The notes under the pieces were generated by a model. It worked only from the letters and a program-made list of their open reading frames with translations, was not told the DNA's origin and searched no databases. Source: Clostridiales bacterium 1_7_47FAA (GTDB lineage Bacteria > Bacillota > Clostridia > Lachnospirales > Lachnospiraceae). Taken from it: 64,000 nucleotides of DNA. Location of the stretch: NCBI GenBank assembly GCA_000155435.1, contig DS990260.1, forward strand, positions 433,543 to 497,542. The letters run 5' to 3'. The position numbers and the translations under genes are program-made. Positions 26,280-35,084 of the stretch are shown here, piece by piece (position 1 is the first letter of the stretch; each line of letters starts with the position of its first letter).

Positions 26280-29200
26280 TCAATGGCTTTTTAATAAAAA
26301 CTTTTCAAAGAACTCATCCATGGGAATGGGCTTTGAAAAATAGTAGCCCTGCCCGATGGAACAACCCATCTCCGTCACCATGTCCAGCTGTTCCTTTGTC
26401 TCAATTCCCTCACACAGGGAAACAAAACCCATTTTGTTGGTCATCTGGATCAGCTGCCTTAAGAATTCCCTTCCTCTTTCCGTATTCCGGCAGGACTGCA
26501 CAAAACCGCAGTCCAGTTTAATCACATCGCTGGGAATATCCGCCATCATGTTCATGATGGAATACCCTGAACCGAAATCATCAATGGATGTGGTAAACCC
26601 GCTGTCCCGCAGTTCCTTCATCACGTGGAAGGTCCGGTCCGTGTCTTTCAGGAATGCGGTTTCCGTCAGTTCAAACTCCAGGAGCCCGTGGTCGATTCCG
26701 TACTCCTGCGTCCCCTCCATGATATCGGACAGGATACTGTCCATCCGGATATCCACACTGGAAAGGTTAAGGGAGATACAGACAGGGCGCACACCTTTAT
26801 CCAGCCATTCCCGGAGTTTCCTGCATACCTGCCTGAAAATACTTAAATCCATCTGTGAAATAAAACCGTTCTTCTCAAACAATGGCAGGAACTCTCCCGG
26901 CGCAATGATGGTGCCGTCCTCCCTCTGCCATCTGACCAGGGCCTCTGCCCCGGCCAGGCTGTGGTCCTTCAGTGAAAGCTTGGGCTGCAGGTACACCTTA
27001 AACTCATGGTGTTTCAGTGCGTATTCCATCCGGTTGATGATTTCATTTTCCCGGAAACTGCTGTCAAATGGACCATCGTTAAACACCACCACGGCGGACT
27101 GTATGATATAATCCACTGACCGTCTGGCAATATTGGCCCTGTCAATGGCCGCGTCAATCTCCCTGCATTCCCTCTCAATGAAATAAATCCCGGAACGCAC
27201 CATGAGATTGACATTCGTGAACATCTGGTTCTGTATCCTGCAGAAATCCCCATTCAGGCGCTGGACCATCTCCACGAATTGATTACGGTCCATCCTGCAT
27301 ATGCCAAAGCACAGGAACTGGTCCGCGCTTACCCTTGTGTAACGGTTTTCCTCCCGCCCATTCTGTGTCAGCATGTCTGCAAACATGCGCAGGATATTGT
27401 CCCCCTGGGTGTACCCCACTGCCTCGTTAATGAATTTGAATCCCTTGATATCACTGGCAATGATGACATATCCACCTGCCCCGGCGTCCATTATCTTCTG
27501 GCACTCATCCTTAAAACAGGCATAACTCATCAGTCCGGTAAGGATATCCCGGTTTTTATAATATTCGGCCTTCTGCCTGGCCTCCATCAGGCGCAGGGAT
27601 GTCCTGGCATTGGTCCCCACCACCTTGGCCAGCTCAGATATGGCGCTACGCTCTGACTGTGCCCACTCCCTTTCCTCCTCCGTATTCACAAGCACCATCA
27701 TCCCAACGTACCTTCCATCGATGAAAATGCCCGCAAACAGCATGGTCTTTGCCCTGGCCCGGTCCATGATTCTTCTCATGCCTGTATTGTAGACTTCCAG
27801 CTTGTCCCGGTTCAGCACGGCAATCCCATCGCTGTCATACAGATTGTAACTGAGATAAAATTCCTCCTGCCGGAATGAATCCGAAGGGTCAAACAGCATG
27901 GCCGTCCTGTCATCCACCCACTGGTAAGCGCTGTGTCCCTCCCCTTCCCTTTCCCCGTTCATGTAAATGGCAATGCGGTTAAGGCGGAACCGGCTGCCGA
28001 TAAAGCCCATGAGGATATGCAGCGCCTCCTCAAAGGAGGAGGTCTTCTCAAACACCTCCAGGGCAACCGCTGTGCTGGTCTTTCCCTGCAGGCTGCTCTG
28101 CTCCTTCAGCTTTTTATCATTCAGTTCCTTCAGCCGTTCATAGGTAAATATATCATCCTCTTTATCAGTGACAGACTCATAGAAGCGGACCCCGCCCTTG
28201 CCATCCCTCTTAACCTGGTGCATGGCCTGGTCCGCCTTTACCATGATATCGTAAAAGCCCTTTTCATCCTCCGCAATCATCCGGCCGCCGATGCTGCAGC
28301 ACACCGTCATTCCTCCGTACTCGCTGCTGTCCAGTATACCGCTTATCTCCCGGACAATGAGCGCCGCTGTCCTTGATGCTTCCTCCATGTCCGTGTCCTT
28401 TAACAGCACAAGGAATTCATCCCCGCCGAACCGTCCAATCAGGTCTCCCTCCCTGCAGGTGCGCTTCAGGCAGCTGGCAACATTCATCAGCACAACATTG
28501 CCGAACAGTTTACCGCGGGCCTCATTAATCTTATGGAAATCATCCATATCCAGCAACAGTGCCGCTGTCCGCTCCGGCTTTGGCACTGTTTTCAGGTATT
28601 CTTCCATCTGCCGCTCAAATGCCCCTACCGTAAGCAGGTTGGTAAGCGCATCATGGTCCTCCGAAGCCTCTTCCTTGCTGCTTCTTAGTTCCGTCACATC
28701 ATTGAGCACGCTCTGAAGGTGGTCCAGTTTCTGCATCAGTATGTTCTGTACCCTGTCCTTTAACAGGAAGGTCCCCACTATCTGTGCCACATAGGTGAGG
28801 ACTGATATCTGTTCCCTGGTCCAGCGCCGGTTCTCCCTGCACTCGTCAAAGCCGATAAATCCCACCAGGCGTCCATTATCATAAATCCCGCACTGAAGGA
28901 TGGCCTTAATGCCCTGGGAGGTCAGCACCTCTTTCTGTACCGGATGGAGTTCCTCCACATCCATGCACAGGAAAATCCCGTTCTTATCAAAATTATCCCT
29001 GTATCCCGGCGCATCCTCTTCATAAGACATATCCTGCAGATTGTCAATCTGCGGACTGATTCCCTGGTTGCACCACTCAAAGGTATTACTCATGAACAGC
29101 CCGTCCGGGCTGTCCTCAAATATATAGACACGGCTTACATTAAACTGAAGCCCCACTATCTTAAGGATGGTATTGATGGCCTGCCTCGTATCCTCCGATT

Positions 29201-30254
29201 CATACAGCACCTTGAAAACATAGTGGATTACCTTATCACCGCCATATACCGGGCCATTATCAGAATCTATGTCAGGCACGCGCCCTGAAAATGCCTCCCA
29301 CTTCTTAGCGTCCACCGAAGGCAGGGAAGGTTCATAAAACACGCATTTGCCTTTTCCTGTCTGCTTACCGGAATAAAGGGCAATGTCCGCCTTGGTAAAG
29401 AGCTGGTCAAACTCCCTTCCATTCTCCGGATACATGGAAACACCGATACAGCATCTGAGTTCAATGGGATTATCACCGGCAGCGGAGATTCCTGACATTC
29501 CCTCCATGATGCGGTCTGCATAAGCCATGACCGCTTCACGGCTTCCCATGCCTGCGAGAAATACAAGGAACTCATCCCCGCCGATCCTGGCCACCACATC
29601 GCTTTTCCTGGACACGCTGTTTATACATCCGGCGGCCTCGGTCAGCACACTGTCCCCAAAAAGATGGCCCTTTGTATCATTCACTTCCTTAAAATTATCC
29701 AGATCCACAATCATAAGGGCGGCCGTCATCCTGCTCTTGCCTGCCTCTTCCAGGAACTCCGATATCCGTTCCCTGGAGGCTTCCCGGTTCAGGAGCCCGG
29801 TAAGGGAATCCCTTCTGGACTTCTCCCTGTAGGTACGGATCCGGTTCTTATCGTCCGTGTCATCCAGCATCATGGCATAGAACCAGATCTGCCCTTCATC
29901 CCCCTTAATGATACGCCCACGGCAATCCACCCAGCAGGTGCTTTTATCCTTCCTGACAATACGGAATTCCGTCTTAAGGACCTCCCTGTGCTCCCTCAGC
30001 TGTTGTCTGCACTCTGAAAGCGCATGATGGTAGTCCTTCTCCAGAATCATCCCCTTAAGCGTACCTCCGGTCAGCACATTAAACTCATCCTCATCCCTGC
30101 ATCTGAAAAGTTCCAGGATACCCTGGTTCACAAGGTCCACCCGTCTTTCCTTATCCGCTGTACAGCGGAAGAAACCGGCCGGCATGGAATCCATCAGAAA
30201 ATGAGTCCCCCATTCAGCCCGTACCCCTTTTATCATTTGCCCATAATCACCCAT
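26280..30254 (-). CDS. multidomain cyclic-di-GMP protein: PAS, GGDEF, GAF, GGDEF, GAF, degenerate GGDEF, EAL
   Basis: 1,324 residues. Order: PAS-like sensor (about 20-135); GGDEF 1 with intact RIGGDEF near 221; GAF-like; GGDEF 2 with intact RFGGDEF near 606; second GAF-like; GGDEF 3 in which the motif has become SADQF near 975; and a C-terminal EAL domain. The EAL domain keeps EALVRW, LNLSS, ELTETAF, IDDFGSGYS, IKLD, CEGIET and GQGYYFSKP, so it should be an active phosphodiesterase. No membrane segment, hence a soluble sensor. Start moved to the ATG with GGAGG ten bases before it; a longer frame starting at 30320 lacks such a site. It may synthesise, degrade or sense c-di-GMP. Confidence 0.9.
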   Translation of the reverse strand: MGDYGQMIKGVRAEWGTHFLMDSMPAGFFRCTADKERRVDLVNQGILELFRCRDEDEFNVLTGGTLKGMILEKDYHHALSECRQQLREHREVLKTEFRIVRKDKSTCWVDCRGRIIKGDEGQIWFYAMMLDDTDDKNRIRTYREKSRRDSLTGLLNREASRERISEFLEEAGKSRMTAALMIVDLDNFKEVNDTKGHLFGDSVLTEAAGCINSVSRKSDVVARIGGDEFLVFLAGMGSREAVMAYADRIMEGMSGISAAGDNPIELRCCIGVSMYPENGREFDQLFTKADIALYSGKQTGKGKCVFYEPSLPSVDAKKWEAFSGRVPDIDSDNGPVYGGDKVIHYVFKVLYESEDTRQAINTILKIVGLQFNVSRVYIFEDSPDGLFMSNTFEWCNQGISPQIDNLQDMSYEEDAPGYRDNFDKNGIFLCMDVEELHPVQKEVLTSQGIKAILQCGIYDNGRLVGFIGFDECRENRRWTREQISVLTYVAQIVGTFLLKDRVQNILMQKLDHLQSVLNDVTELRSSKEEASEDHDALTNLLTVGAFERQMEEYLKTVPKPERTAALLLDMDDFHKINEARGKLFGNVVLMNVASCLKRTCREGDLIGRFGGDEFLVLLKDTDMEEASRTAALIVREISGILDSSEYGGMTVCCSIGGRMIAEDEKGFYDIMVKADQAMHQVKRDGKGGVRFYESVTDKEDDIFTYERLKELNDKKLKEQSSLQGKTSTAVALEVFEKTSSFEEALHILMGFIGSRFRLNRIAIYMNGEREGEGHSAYQWVDDRTAMLFDPSDSFRQEEFYLSYNLYDSDGIAVLNRDKLEVYNTGMRRIMDRARAKTMLFAGIFIDGRYVGMMVLVNTEEEREWAQSERSAISELAKVVGTNARTSLRLMEARQKAEYYKNRDILTGLMSYACFKDECQKIMDAGAGGYVIIASDIKGFKFINEAVGYTQGDNILRMFADMLTQNGREENRYTRVSADQFLCFGICRMDRNQFVEMVQRLNGDFCRIQNQMFTNVNLMVRSGIYFIERECREIDAAIDRANIARRSVDYIIQSAVVVFNDGPFDSSFRENEIINRMEYALKHHEFKVYLQPKLSLKDHSLAGAEALVRWQREDGTIIAPGEFLPLFEKNGFISQMDLSIFRQVCRKLREWLDKGVRPVCISLNLSSVDIRMDSILSDIMEGTQEYGIDHGLLEFELTETAFLKDTDRTFHVMKELRDSGFTTSIDDFGSGYSIMNMMADIPSDVIKLDCGFVQSCRNTERGREFLRQLIQMTNKMGFVSLCEGIETKEQLDMVTEMGCSIGQGYYFSKPIPMDEFFEKFLLKSH

Positions 30255-30332
30255 ATCAAGTGTGCCTCCGCATACGCCGACCTTGTGCCATGATTTGATT
30301 ATACTGGAGATTCCAAACATTTACAAGTGTTA

Positions 30333-30650
30333 GAATTTAGGTTTTGGGAGGGCGGTAGGGGGAGGTGCATCCGTCCGTGAGGGGAATGGCAGCGGGGGAG
30401 ATGGACGCGGCTTTGGGGCTAGTGCTTCTAATGCTCCGGGATCCGGCGCTGGACAAGAGGCTGGCTGCCAAACTCGCGCTTTGTCTTCTCCAACCATGAC
30501 GATATCGGGCTCAGACAAAAGGCGCCAGCCTCTTAGCACCGGTTCCCGCAGCATAAGAATCACACGCCCCTGCAGAAGCATCCATCTCCCCCGCCGCCAT
30601 TCCCCTCACCCACTACGTACCTCCTCTTACACATGACAAAATCTAAGTTC
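30333..30650. repeat. giant imperfect hairpin H1 (318 bp)
   Basis: The region folds on itself over its whole length. Outer arms 30333-30346 and 30637-30650 pair 14/14 counting two G-U pairs. Arms 30378-30405 and 30581-30608 pair 27/28. Arms 30422-30450 and 30535-30563 pair at 24 of 29. Arms 30455-30465 and 30524-30534 pair 11/11. The loop is around 30487-30512. No coding region is credible. It could be a MITE-like palindrome or a structured RNA. Confidence 0.85.
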
Positions 30651-30750
30651 GGGAGGAAGATAAGCTTTCCGCTCCCTTTTCTGGCTATTCTTCCTCACCG
30701 CTTTTTCCCTTATTTCACATCTTTACCTCTTACTCCCCCGTTGTTTGATT

Positions 30751-31106
30751 GTTTGGACGCAGTAGCCGGATGGCACAGCAGCCTCTTCATAAACTTAGCT
30801 GGAGGCAGGGGCGGGAGGCGGGCGGGGGTGCGGGGCCTTGTGGAGGGGGTATGGTCTGCTTGCTCAAAAAGGCGGTAAAAACAGGGCCGAGTGAGGGCAT
30901 CAAAGCCCGAACGCAGAGCGCCTACGGAAGAAAAATCATCAAGATTTCTTCTGTAGTTGGCGCGGTGCCCTGTTTTTACCGTCTTTTTGAGTTAGCAGAC
31001 CATGCGCCCGGAACCAGGCCCCGCAGCCCCGCCCGCCTCCCGCCCCTGGCTCTGGAAACACCAAAAAGCAGAGGCTGCGTACCCCCGCAAACCTCTGCCT
31101 CCAAAC
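30751..31106. repeat. giant imperfect hairpin H2 (356 bp)
   Basis: A second self-complementary block, ending seven bases before the pheT stop. Outer arms 30751-30762 / 31095-31106 pair 11/12; 30778-30786 / 31070-31078 pair 9/9; the GC-rich arms 30806-30838 / 31016-31048 pair 32/33; 30851-30886 / 30968-31003 pair 33/36 plus two G-U; the inner stem runs from 30918 to 30963. It may serve as an oversized end structure for pheST mRNA or be an inserted palindrome. Confidence 0.87.
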
Positions 31107-31112
31107 CTCAAA

Positions 31113-33545
31113 TCAACCTCTAAGTTCAATCCCAAGGCCACTGAGTCCATTCAATATCTTATTCATTACCGCACTGACTTCCTTGTCTTCCAGTGTATGG
31201 TCCTTTGCCCGGAAGGTGATGGAGTATGCCACGGATTTATGTCCTGCCAGGACCTGGGCTCCCTCGTAGATGTCGAAGAGCTTATAGCTTTCTAAGAACC
31301 TGCCGCCGCGCTGTTCGATGATGTCTTCAATCTGTCCCACCAGGATGTCCTTGGGCACAACCATGCTGATGTCACGGGTTACGGCAGGGAACTTGGCAAT
31401 TCCGGTGTATTTCCTGTCAAATGTGGTGAAGTCCATGATGGAGGGCATGTCAATAACGGCAACATAAGCCCTGTCGCCAATTTTATAATTGTCTGCCACA
31501 TCCGGGTGAACTTCGCCGAGGAAGCCTACAACAGTCCCGTCATAGACAATGTCTGCCTTTCTTCCGGGATGAAGATATGGATGCTCCCCATTGGGATTGT
31601 AGTGGGGCTTCTTGTGCATGCCGGCTTTATCAAAGAATTCCTCCACAACGCCCTTCATGGTGAAGAAATCCCCATCGCCGTACATACCCAGTGTGAACTG
31701 CATGCGCTCATCCGGAAGCTCTGTCAGCGGAAGGGCTATGGGACGGTATACGTTGGCCAGTTCATACAGGCGCACATCCTTGTTGCGTCGGTTGTAGTTG
31801 GTTGCAAGGGATGTGAGCATCCCGTTCAGGGAGGTGGTCCGCATCACGCTGAAGTCCTCGCCCAGGGGATTGGAAATGTTCACGGTCGCACGCAGGGGAC
31901 TGTCTGCCGGAATCAGCATCTTATCAAATACCTTGGGGCTTTCAAAGGAATAGGTCATTCCCTGTGAGAAACCGCAGAACTCAGCAATCTCCCTTGCCAG
32001 TTCCTCAATGCGCAGCTTGTAAGACAGCTTTCCGGTGGTCGCCTCGCCGGATGGAAGGGTGGTTGGGATTTTGTCATATCCATAGAACCTTGCAACCTCC
32101 TCTGCCACGTCGGCCATGCGCTCCAGGTCCTGCCGCCAGGTAGGTGCAATAACCTCTTTTGTATCAGCGTCATAGCCCAGTTCTATCATCTTGAAGTATT
32201 CCAGCATGTCTGCTTCCGGGATATCCGTGCCAAGAAGCCTGTTAATCCTGGCTGCATCAAATGGTATCCTCTTCTCTTCCTTTTTCACGGGATAGATATC
32301 GATGATGCCTCCGATTACCTCGCCTGCCCCCAGTTCTTCAATCAGCTGACATGCGCGGTTTACTGCTTCCTCTGCCGTGTTGGGGTCCAGGCCTTTTTCA
32401 TACTTGCCTGAGGCATCAGTGCGCAGTCCCACCTTTTTGGCGGATAAACGGATGTTGGTTCCGTTGAAACATGCGGATTCGAATACCATGGTCGTTACGT
32501 CATCTGTAATCTTGGAGTTCTCACCGCCCATGATTCCCGCGATGCCCACTTCCTTTTCCCCGTCATTAATCATGAGGATGGTGGAGTCCAGCTTCCGCTC
32601 CTGGCCGTCCAGGGTCTGGAACACATCCCCGTCCTTTGCACATTTTACAATGATTTCATGGCCGGCCAGCTGGTCATAGTTAAATGCATGCATGGGCTGT
32701 CCGTACTCTTCCATCACGTAGTTGGTTATGTCCACGATATTGTTGATGGGACGGATCCCGCTGGCAGCCAGACGGCGCTGCATCCACTGGGGGGATGGGG
32801 CAAGCTTGATGTTCTTGACCATCCTTGCGCAGTAACGGGGGCACAGCTGGCTGTTTTCAACGCATACCTTCAGGTAATCATTAATATCCTCATCATTGCC
32901 GGTCTTTGCGACGGACGGCGCCGTGAAGGATTTTTTAAAGGTGGCTGCCGCTTCCCTGGCAATGCCGATTACACTGTAGCAGTCCACGCGGTTGGATGTG
33001 ATTTCATATTCAAATACCACATCCCGCAGTCCCATGACAGCCACCGCGTCTTCTCCCGGTACACTGTCCTTTGGAAGGATGTAGATGCCGCTCTCCGGCG
33101 CGTCCGGATACATATCCCGGTCAGCTCCCAGTTCCTCGATGGAACACATCATACCGCAGGACTCCACGCCCCTTAATTTGCCTTTCTTAATCTTAATGCC
33201 GTCCTCAGGAAGGGCGCCGCCGTCATGGCCGCCTGCCACGCGTCCGCCGTCCAGGACCACGGGAACCTTTTCGCCCACCGAAGCTTCCGTTATATTGGGC
33301 GCTCCTGTCACAATCTGGACAGGCGCGTCAGCCCCCACATTGACCTGGCACACCACCAGTTTGTCCGCATCCGGGTGGCGCTCAACAGAGAGCACCTCGC
33401 CCACTACGATATTTTCCAGGTTCTTATCCAGACAGGAATAGCCTTCCACCTTTGTACCTGTGAGTGTCATGGCATCCGTGTATTCCTGGGCAGTGACATC
33501 AAGGTCCGGCACATATGCTTTAATCCATGATAATGCTGTATTCAT
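31113..33545 (-). CDS. pheT: phenylalanine-tRNA ligase beta subunit
   Basis: 810 residues from the chosen ATG (AAGGAG eight bases before it); a frame ten codons longer lacks this. Domain order is that of bacterial PheT: an N-terminal tRNA-binding EMAP-like domain (EGYSCLDKNLENIVVGEVLSVERHPDADKL), B3/B4 editing domain, B5 domain, the catalytic-like core and the C-terminal anticodon-binding FDX-ACB domain (KFPAVTRDISMVVPKDI). Forms a heterotetramer with PheS, whose gene is 41 bp upstream in the same T-box-controlled operon. Hairpin H2 follows directly. Confidence 0.97.
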   Translation of the reverse strand: MNTALSWIKAYVPDLDVTAQEYTDAMTLTGTKVEGYSCLDKNLENIVVGEVLSVERHPDADKLVVCQVNVGADAPVQIVTGAPNITEASVGEKVPVVLDGGRVAGGHDGGALPEDGIKIKKGKLRGVESCGMMCSIEELGADRDMYPDAPESGIYILPKDSVPGEDAVAVMGLRDVVFEYEITSNRVDCYSVIGIAREAAATFKKSFTAPSVAKTGNDEDINDYLKVCVENSQLCPRYCARMVKNIKLAPSPQWMQRRLAASGIRPINNIVDITNYVMEEYGQPMHAFNYDQLAGHEIIVKCAKDGDVFQTLDGQERKLDSTILMINDGEKEVGIAGIMGGENSKITDDVTTMVFESACFNGTNIRLSAKKVGLRTDASGKYEKGLDPNTAEEAVNRACQLIEELGAGEVIGGIIDIYPVKKEEKRIPFDAARINRLLGTDIPEADMLEYFKMIELGYDADTKEVIAPTWRQDLERMADVAEEVARFYGYDKIPTTLPSGEATTGKLSYKLRIEELAREIAEFCGFSQGMTYSFESPKVFDKMLIPADSPLRATVNISNPLGEDFSVMRTTSLNGMLTSLATNYNRRNKDVRLYELANVYRPIALPLTELPDERMQFTLGMYGDGDFFTMKGVVEEFFDKAGMHKKPHYNPNGEHPYLHPGRKADIVYDGTVVGFLGEVHPDVADNYKIGDRAYVAVIDMPSIMDFTTFDRKYTGIAKFPAVTRDISMVVPKDILVGQIEDIIEQRGGRFLESYKLFDIYEGAQVLAGHKSVAYSITFRAKDHTLEDKEVSAVMNKILNGLSGLGIELRG

Positions 33546-33586
33546 ATTGGTTCTCCTTCTATATTCACTAATCAATCATGTATGCA

Positions 33587-34606
33587 TCAGAACTGTTTCA
33601 GGAAACGGATATCGTTCTCATACAACAGGCGCATGTCATCAATCTCATACTTAAGCAGTGCAATACGCTCAAGGCCAACGCCAAACGCAAATCCGGAATA
33701 CTCATCCGGGTCAATGTTACACATCTCCAGCACATGAGGATGGACCATGCCGCAGCCCAGGATTTCAATCCAGCCGGAGCCTTTGCAGAACCGGCAGCCC
33801 TTGCCGCCGCATTTGAAGCAGGTCACGTCCACCTCTGCGCTGGGTTCTGTGAATGGGAAATGATGGGGACGGAACTTAACCTTTGTCTCTGGTCCGAACA
33901 GTTCTTTTGCAAATTCTGCCAGTGTGCCCTTTAAGTCGGCAAATGTAATGTTCTTGTCAATTACAAGTCCCTCAATCTGATGGAAGGAAGGTGAATGGGT
34001 GGCATCTACCTCATCGGAACGGAATACACGTCCCGGTGCAATCATACGGATGGGAAGCTTTCCCTTTTCCATGGTACGCACCTGTACAGGGGATGTCTGG
34101 CTTCTTAAAAGGATGGTGTCGTTGATGTAGAAGGTATCCTGCTCATCCCTGGCCGGATGGCCCTTCGGGATATTCAGCTTCTCGAAGTTATAGCGGTCGT
34201 ATTCCACCTCGGGTCCTTCCACCACCTCGTAGCCCATGCCCACGAAGATGCGCTCCACCTCTTCCAGGGCGATTGTATTAGGGTGGCTGTGGCCCACATT
34301 ATTCTTCCTGGCCGGAAGGGTGACATCAATCACTTCCTTCTTAAGCTGCTCTTCCCTGGCCTTTCTTGCCAGTACATTCTTTGTCTCTTCCAGCCTGGCT
34401 TCGATAATGGCCCTGGCGTCATTGACCATCTGCCCCACCTTGGGGCGCTCCTCAGGGGAAACATCCTTCATGCTCTTTAAAAGGCTTGTGAGTTCTCCTT
34501 TTTTGCCCAGATAGGACACACGGATATCATTCAGCTTTTCCAGCGCATCGGAAGCTTCGATTTTCTTTAAGGCTTCTTCTTTGATTTTCTCTAACTGCTC
34601 TTTCAT
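33587..34606 (-). CDS. pheS: phenylalanine-tRNA ligase alpha subunit
   Basis: 339 residues. N-terminal coiled-coil tRNA-binding arm ([17 protein letters not shown]), then the class II catalytic core: motif 2 in the region [16 protein letters not shown] and motif 3 in [22 protein letters not shown]. The ATG at 34606 has AAGGAG five bases before it. The open frame continues 57 codons further, but that part is antisense-like sequence inside the T-box leader and is not coding. Confidence 0.97.
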   Translation of the reverse strand: MKEQLEKIKEEALKKIEASDALEKLNDIRVSYLGKKGELTSLLKSMKDVSPEERPKVGQMVNDARAIIEARLEETKNVLARKAREEQLKKEVIDVTLPARKNNVGHSHPNTIALEEVERIFVGMGYEVVEGPEVEYDRYNFEKLNIPKGHPARDEQDTFYINDTILLRSQTSPVQVRTMEKGKLPIRMIAPGRVFRSDEVDATHSPSFHQIEGLVIDKNITFADLKGTLAEFAKELFGPETKVKFRPHHFPFTEPSAEVDVTCFKCGGKGCRFCKGSGWIEILGCGMVHPHVLEMCNIDPDEYSGFAFGVGLERIALLKYEIDDMRLLYENDIRFLKQF

Positions 34607-34679
34607 GGCTTCTCCTTTTCTAATCTCTGTTGGGTGTAATCCGCGGCTTCCTATGTTGTGCCATGCCTGTGAAAGCAAT

Positions 34680-34945
34680 AAAAAAAGCCCCATCCCTCCA
34701 TACGAAGGGACGAGACAATACCCGCGGTACCACCCTGATTCCTGCTTAAAGGCCTTGCGGCCTGTCAATGCAGACACTTAAACGCATGTAACGTATGCTC
34801 ACGTCACGGACTACAGGAATACCTTCCTTCATCCATGCAGCTCCAGTGGGAATTTCAACCTCTTATCTGAACCTGGGCAGGCTTTCAGCCGGTGGCCTCC
34901 CCTCTCTGGTGGAAAATAAGTGTCTACTGTACACCTTCATTGCTT
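34680..34945 (-). promoter_or_regulatory. T-box leader (tRNA-Phe responsive) of pheST
   Basis: On the minus strand the conserved T-box AGGGTGGTACCGCGGGTAT is followed by a terminator stem built from CGTCCCT...AGGGATGG and a T-run (34687-34681). The antiterminator and terminator overlap at the T-box, as in class I T-boxes. Upstream lies stem I; the TTC in CAGGTTCAGATAAGAGG is the probable specifier, matching phenylalanine. Uncharged tRNA-Phe should therefore allow read-through into pheS. Confidence 0.93.
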
Positions 34946-34967
34946 TTAAGATGTAAATCTAATGTAC

Positions 34968-34996
34968 ATTCTAGCCACATCTTGGGGAAATGTCAA
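34968..34996 (-). promoter_or_regulatory. pheST promoter
   Basis: A perfect TTGACA (34996-34991) and TAGAAT (34973-34968) with 17-bp spacing, directly upstream of the T-box leader. Confidence 0.88.
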
Positions 34997-35084
34997 GAGG
35001 TTTTGGGATGATTTCTCATTTGACGAAAACCAGGTTAAGGGTTAAACTTATTTTTAGACGGAACAAAAGAAAGGTTGTACAACT

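Noticed and set aside
30330-30581. Open reading frame of 83 codons
   Set aside because: It lies wholly inside giant hairpin H1, has proline-rich low-complexity translation typical of GC-rich palindrome DNA, and lacks a ribosome binding site.
30333-31106. Integron attC sites or a retron
   Set aside because: No integrase or reverse transcriptase gene nearby, and no attC core sites flank the palindromes.
34607-34777. 57-codon N-terminal extension of pheS
   Set aside because: It is the complement of the T-box and its terminator; AAGGAG precedes the internal ATG at 34606.
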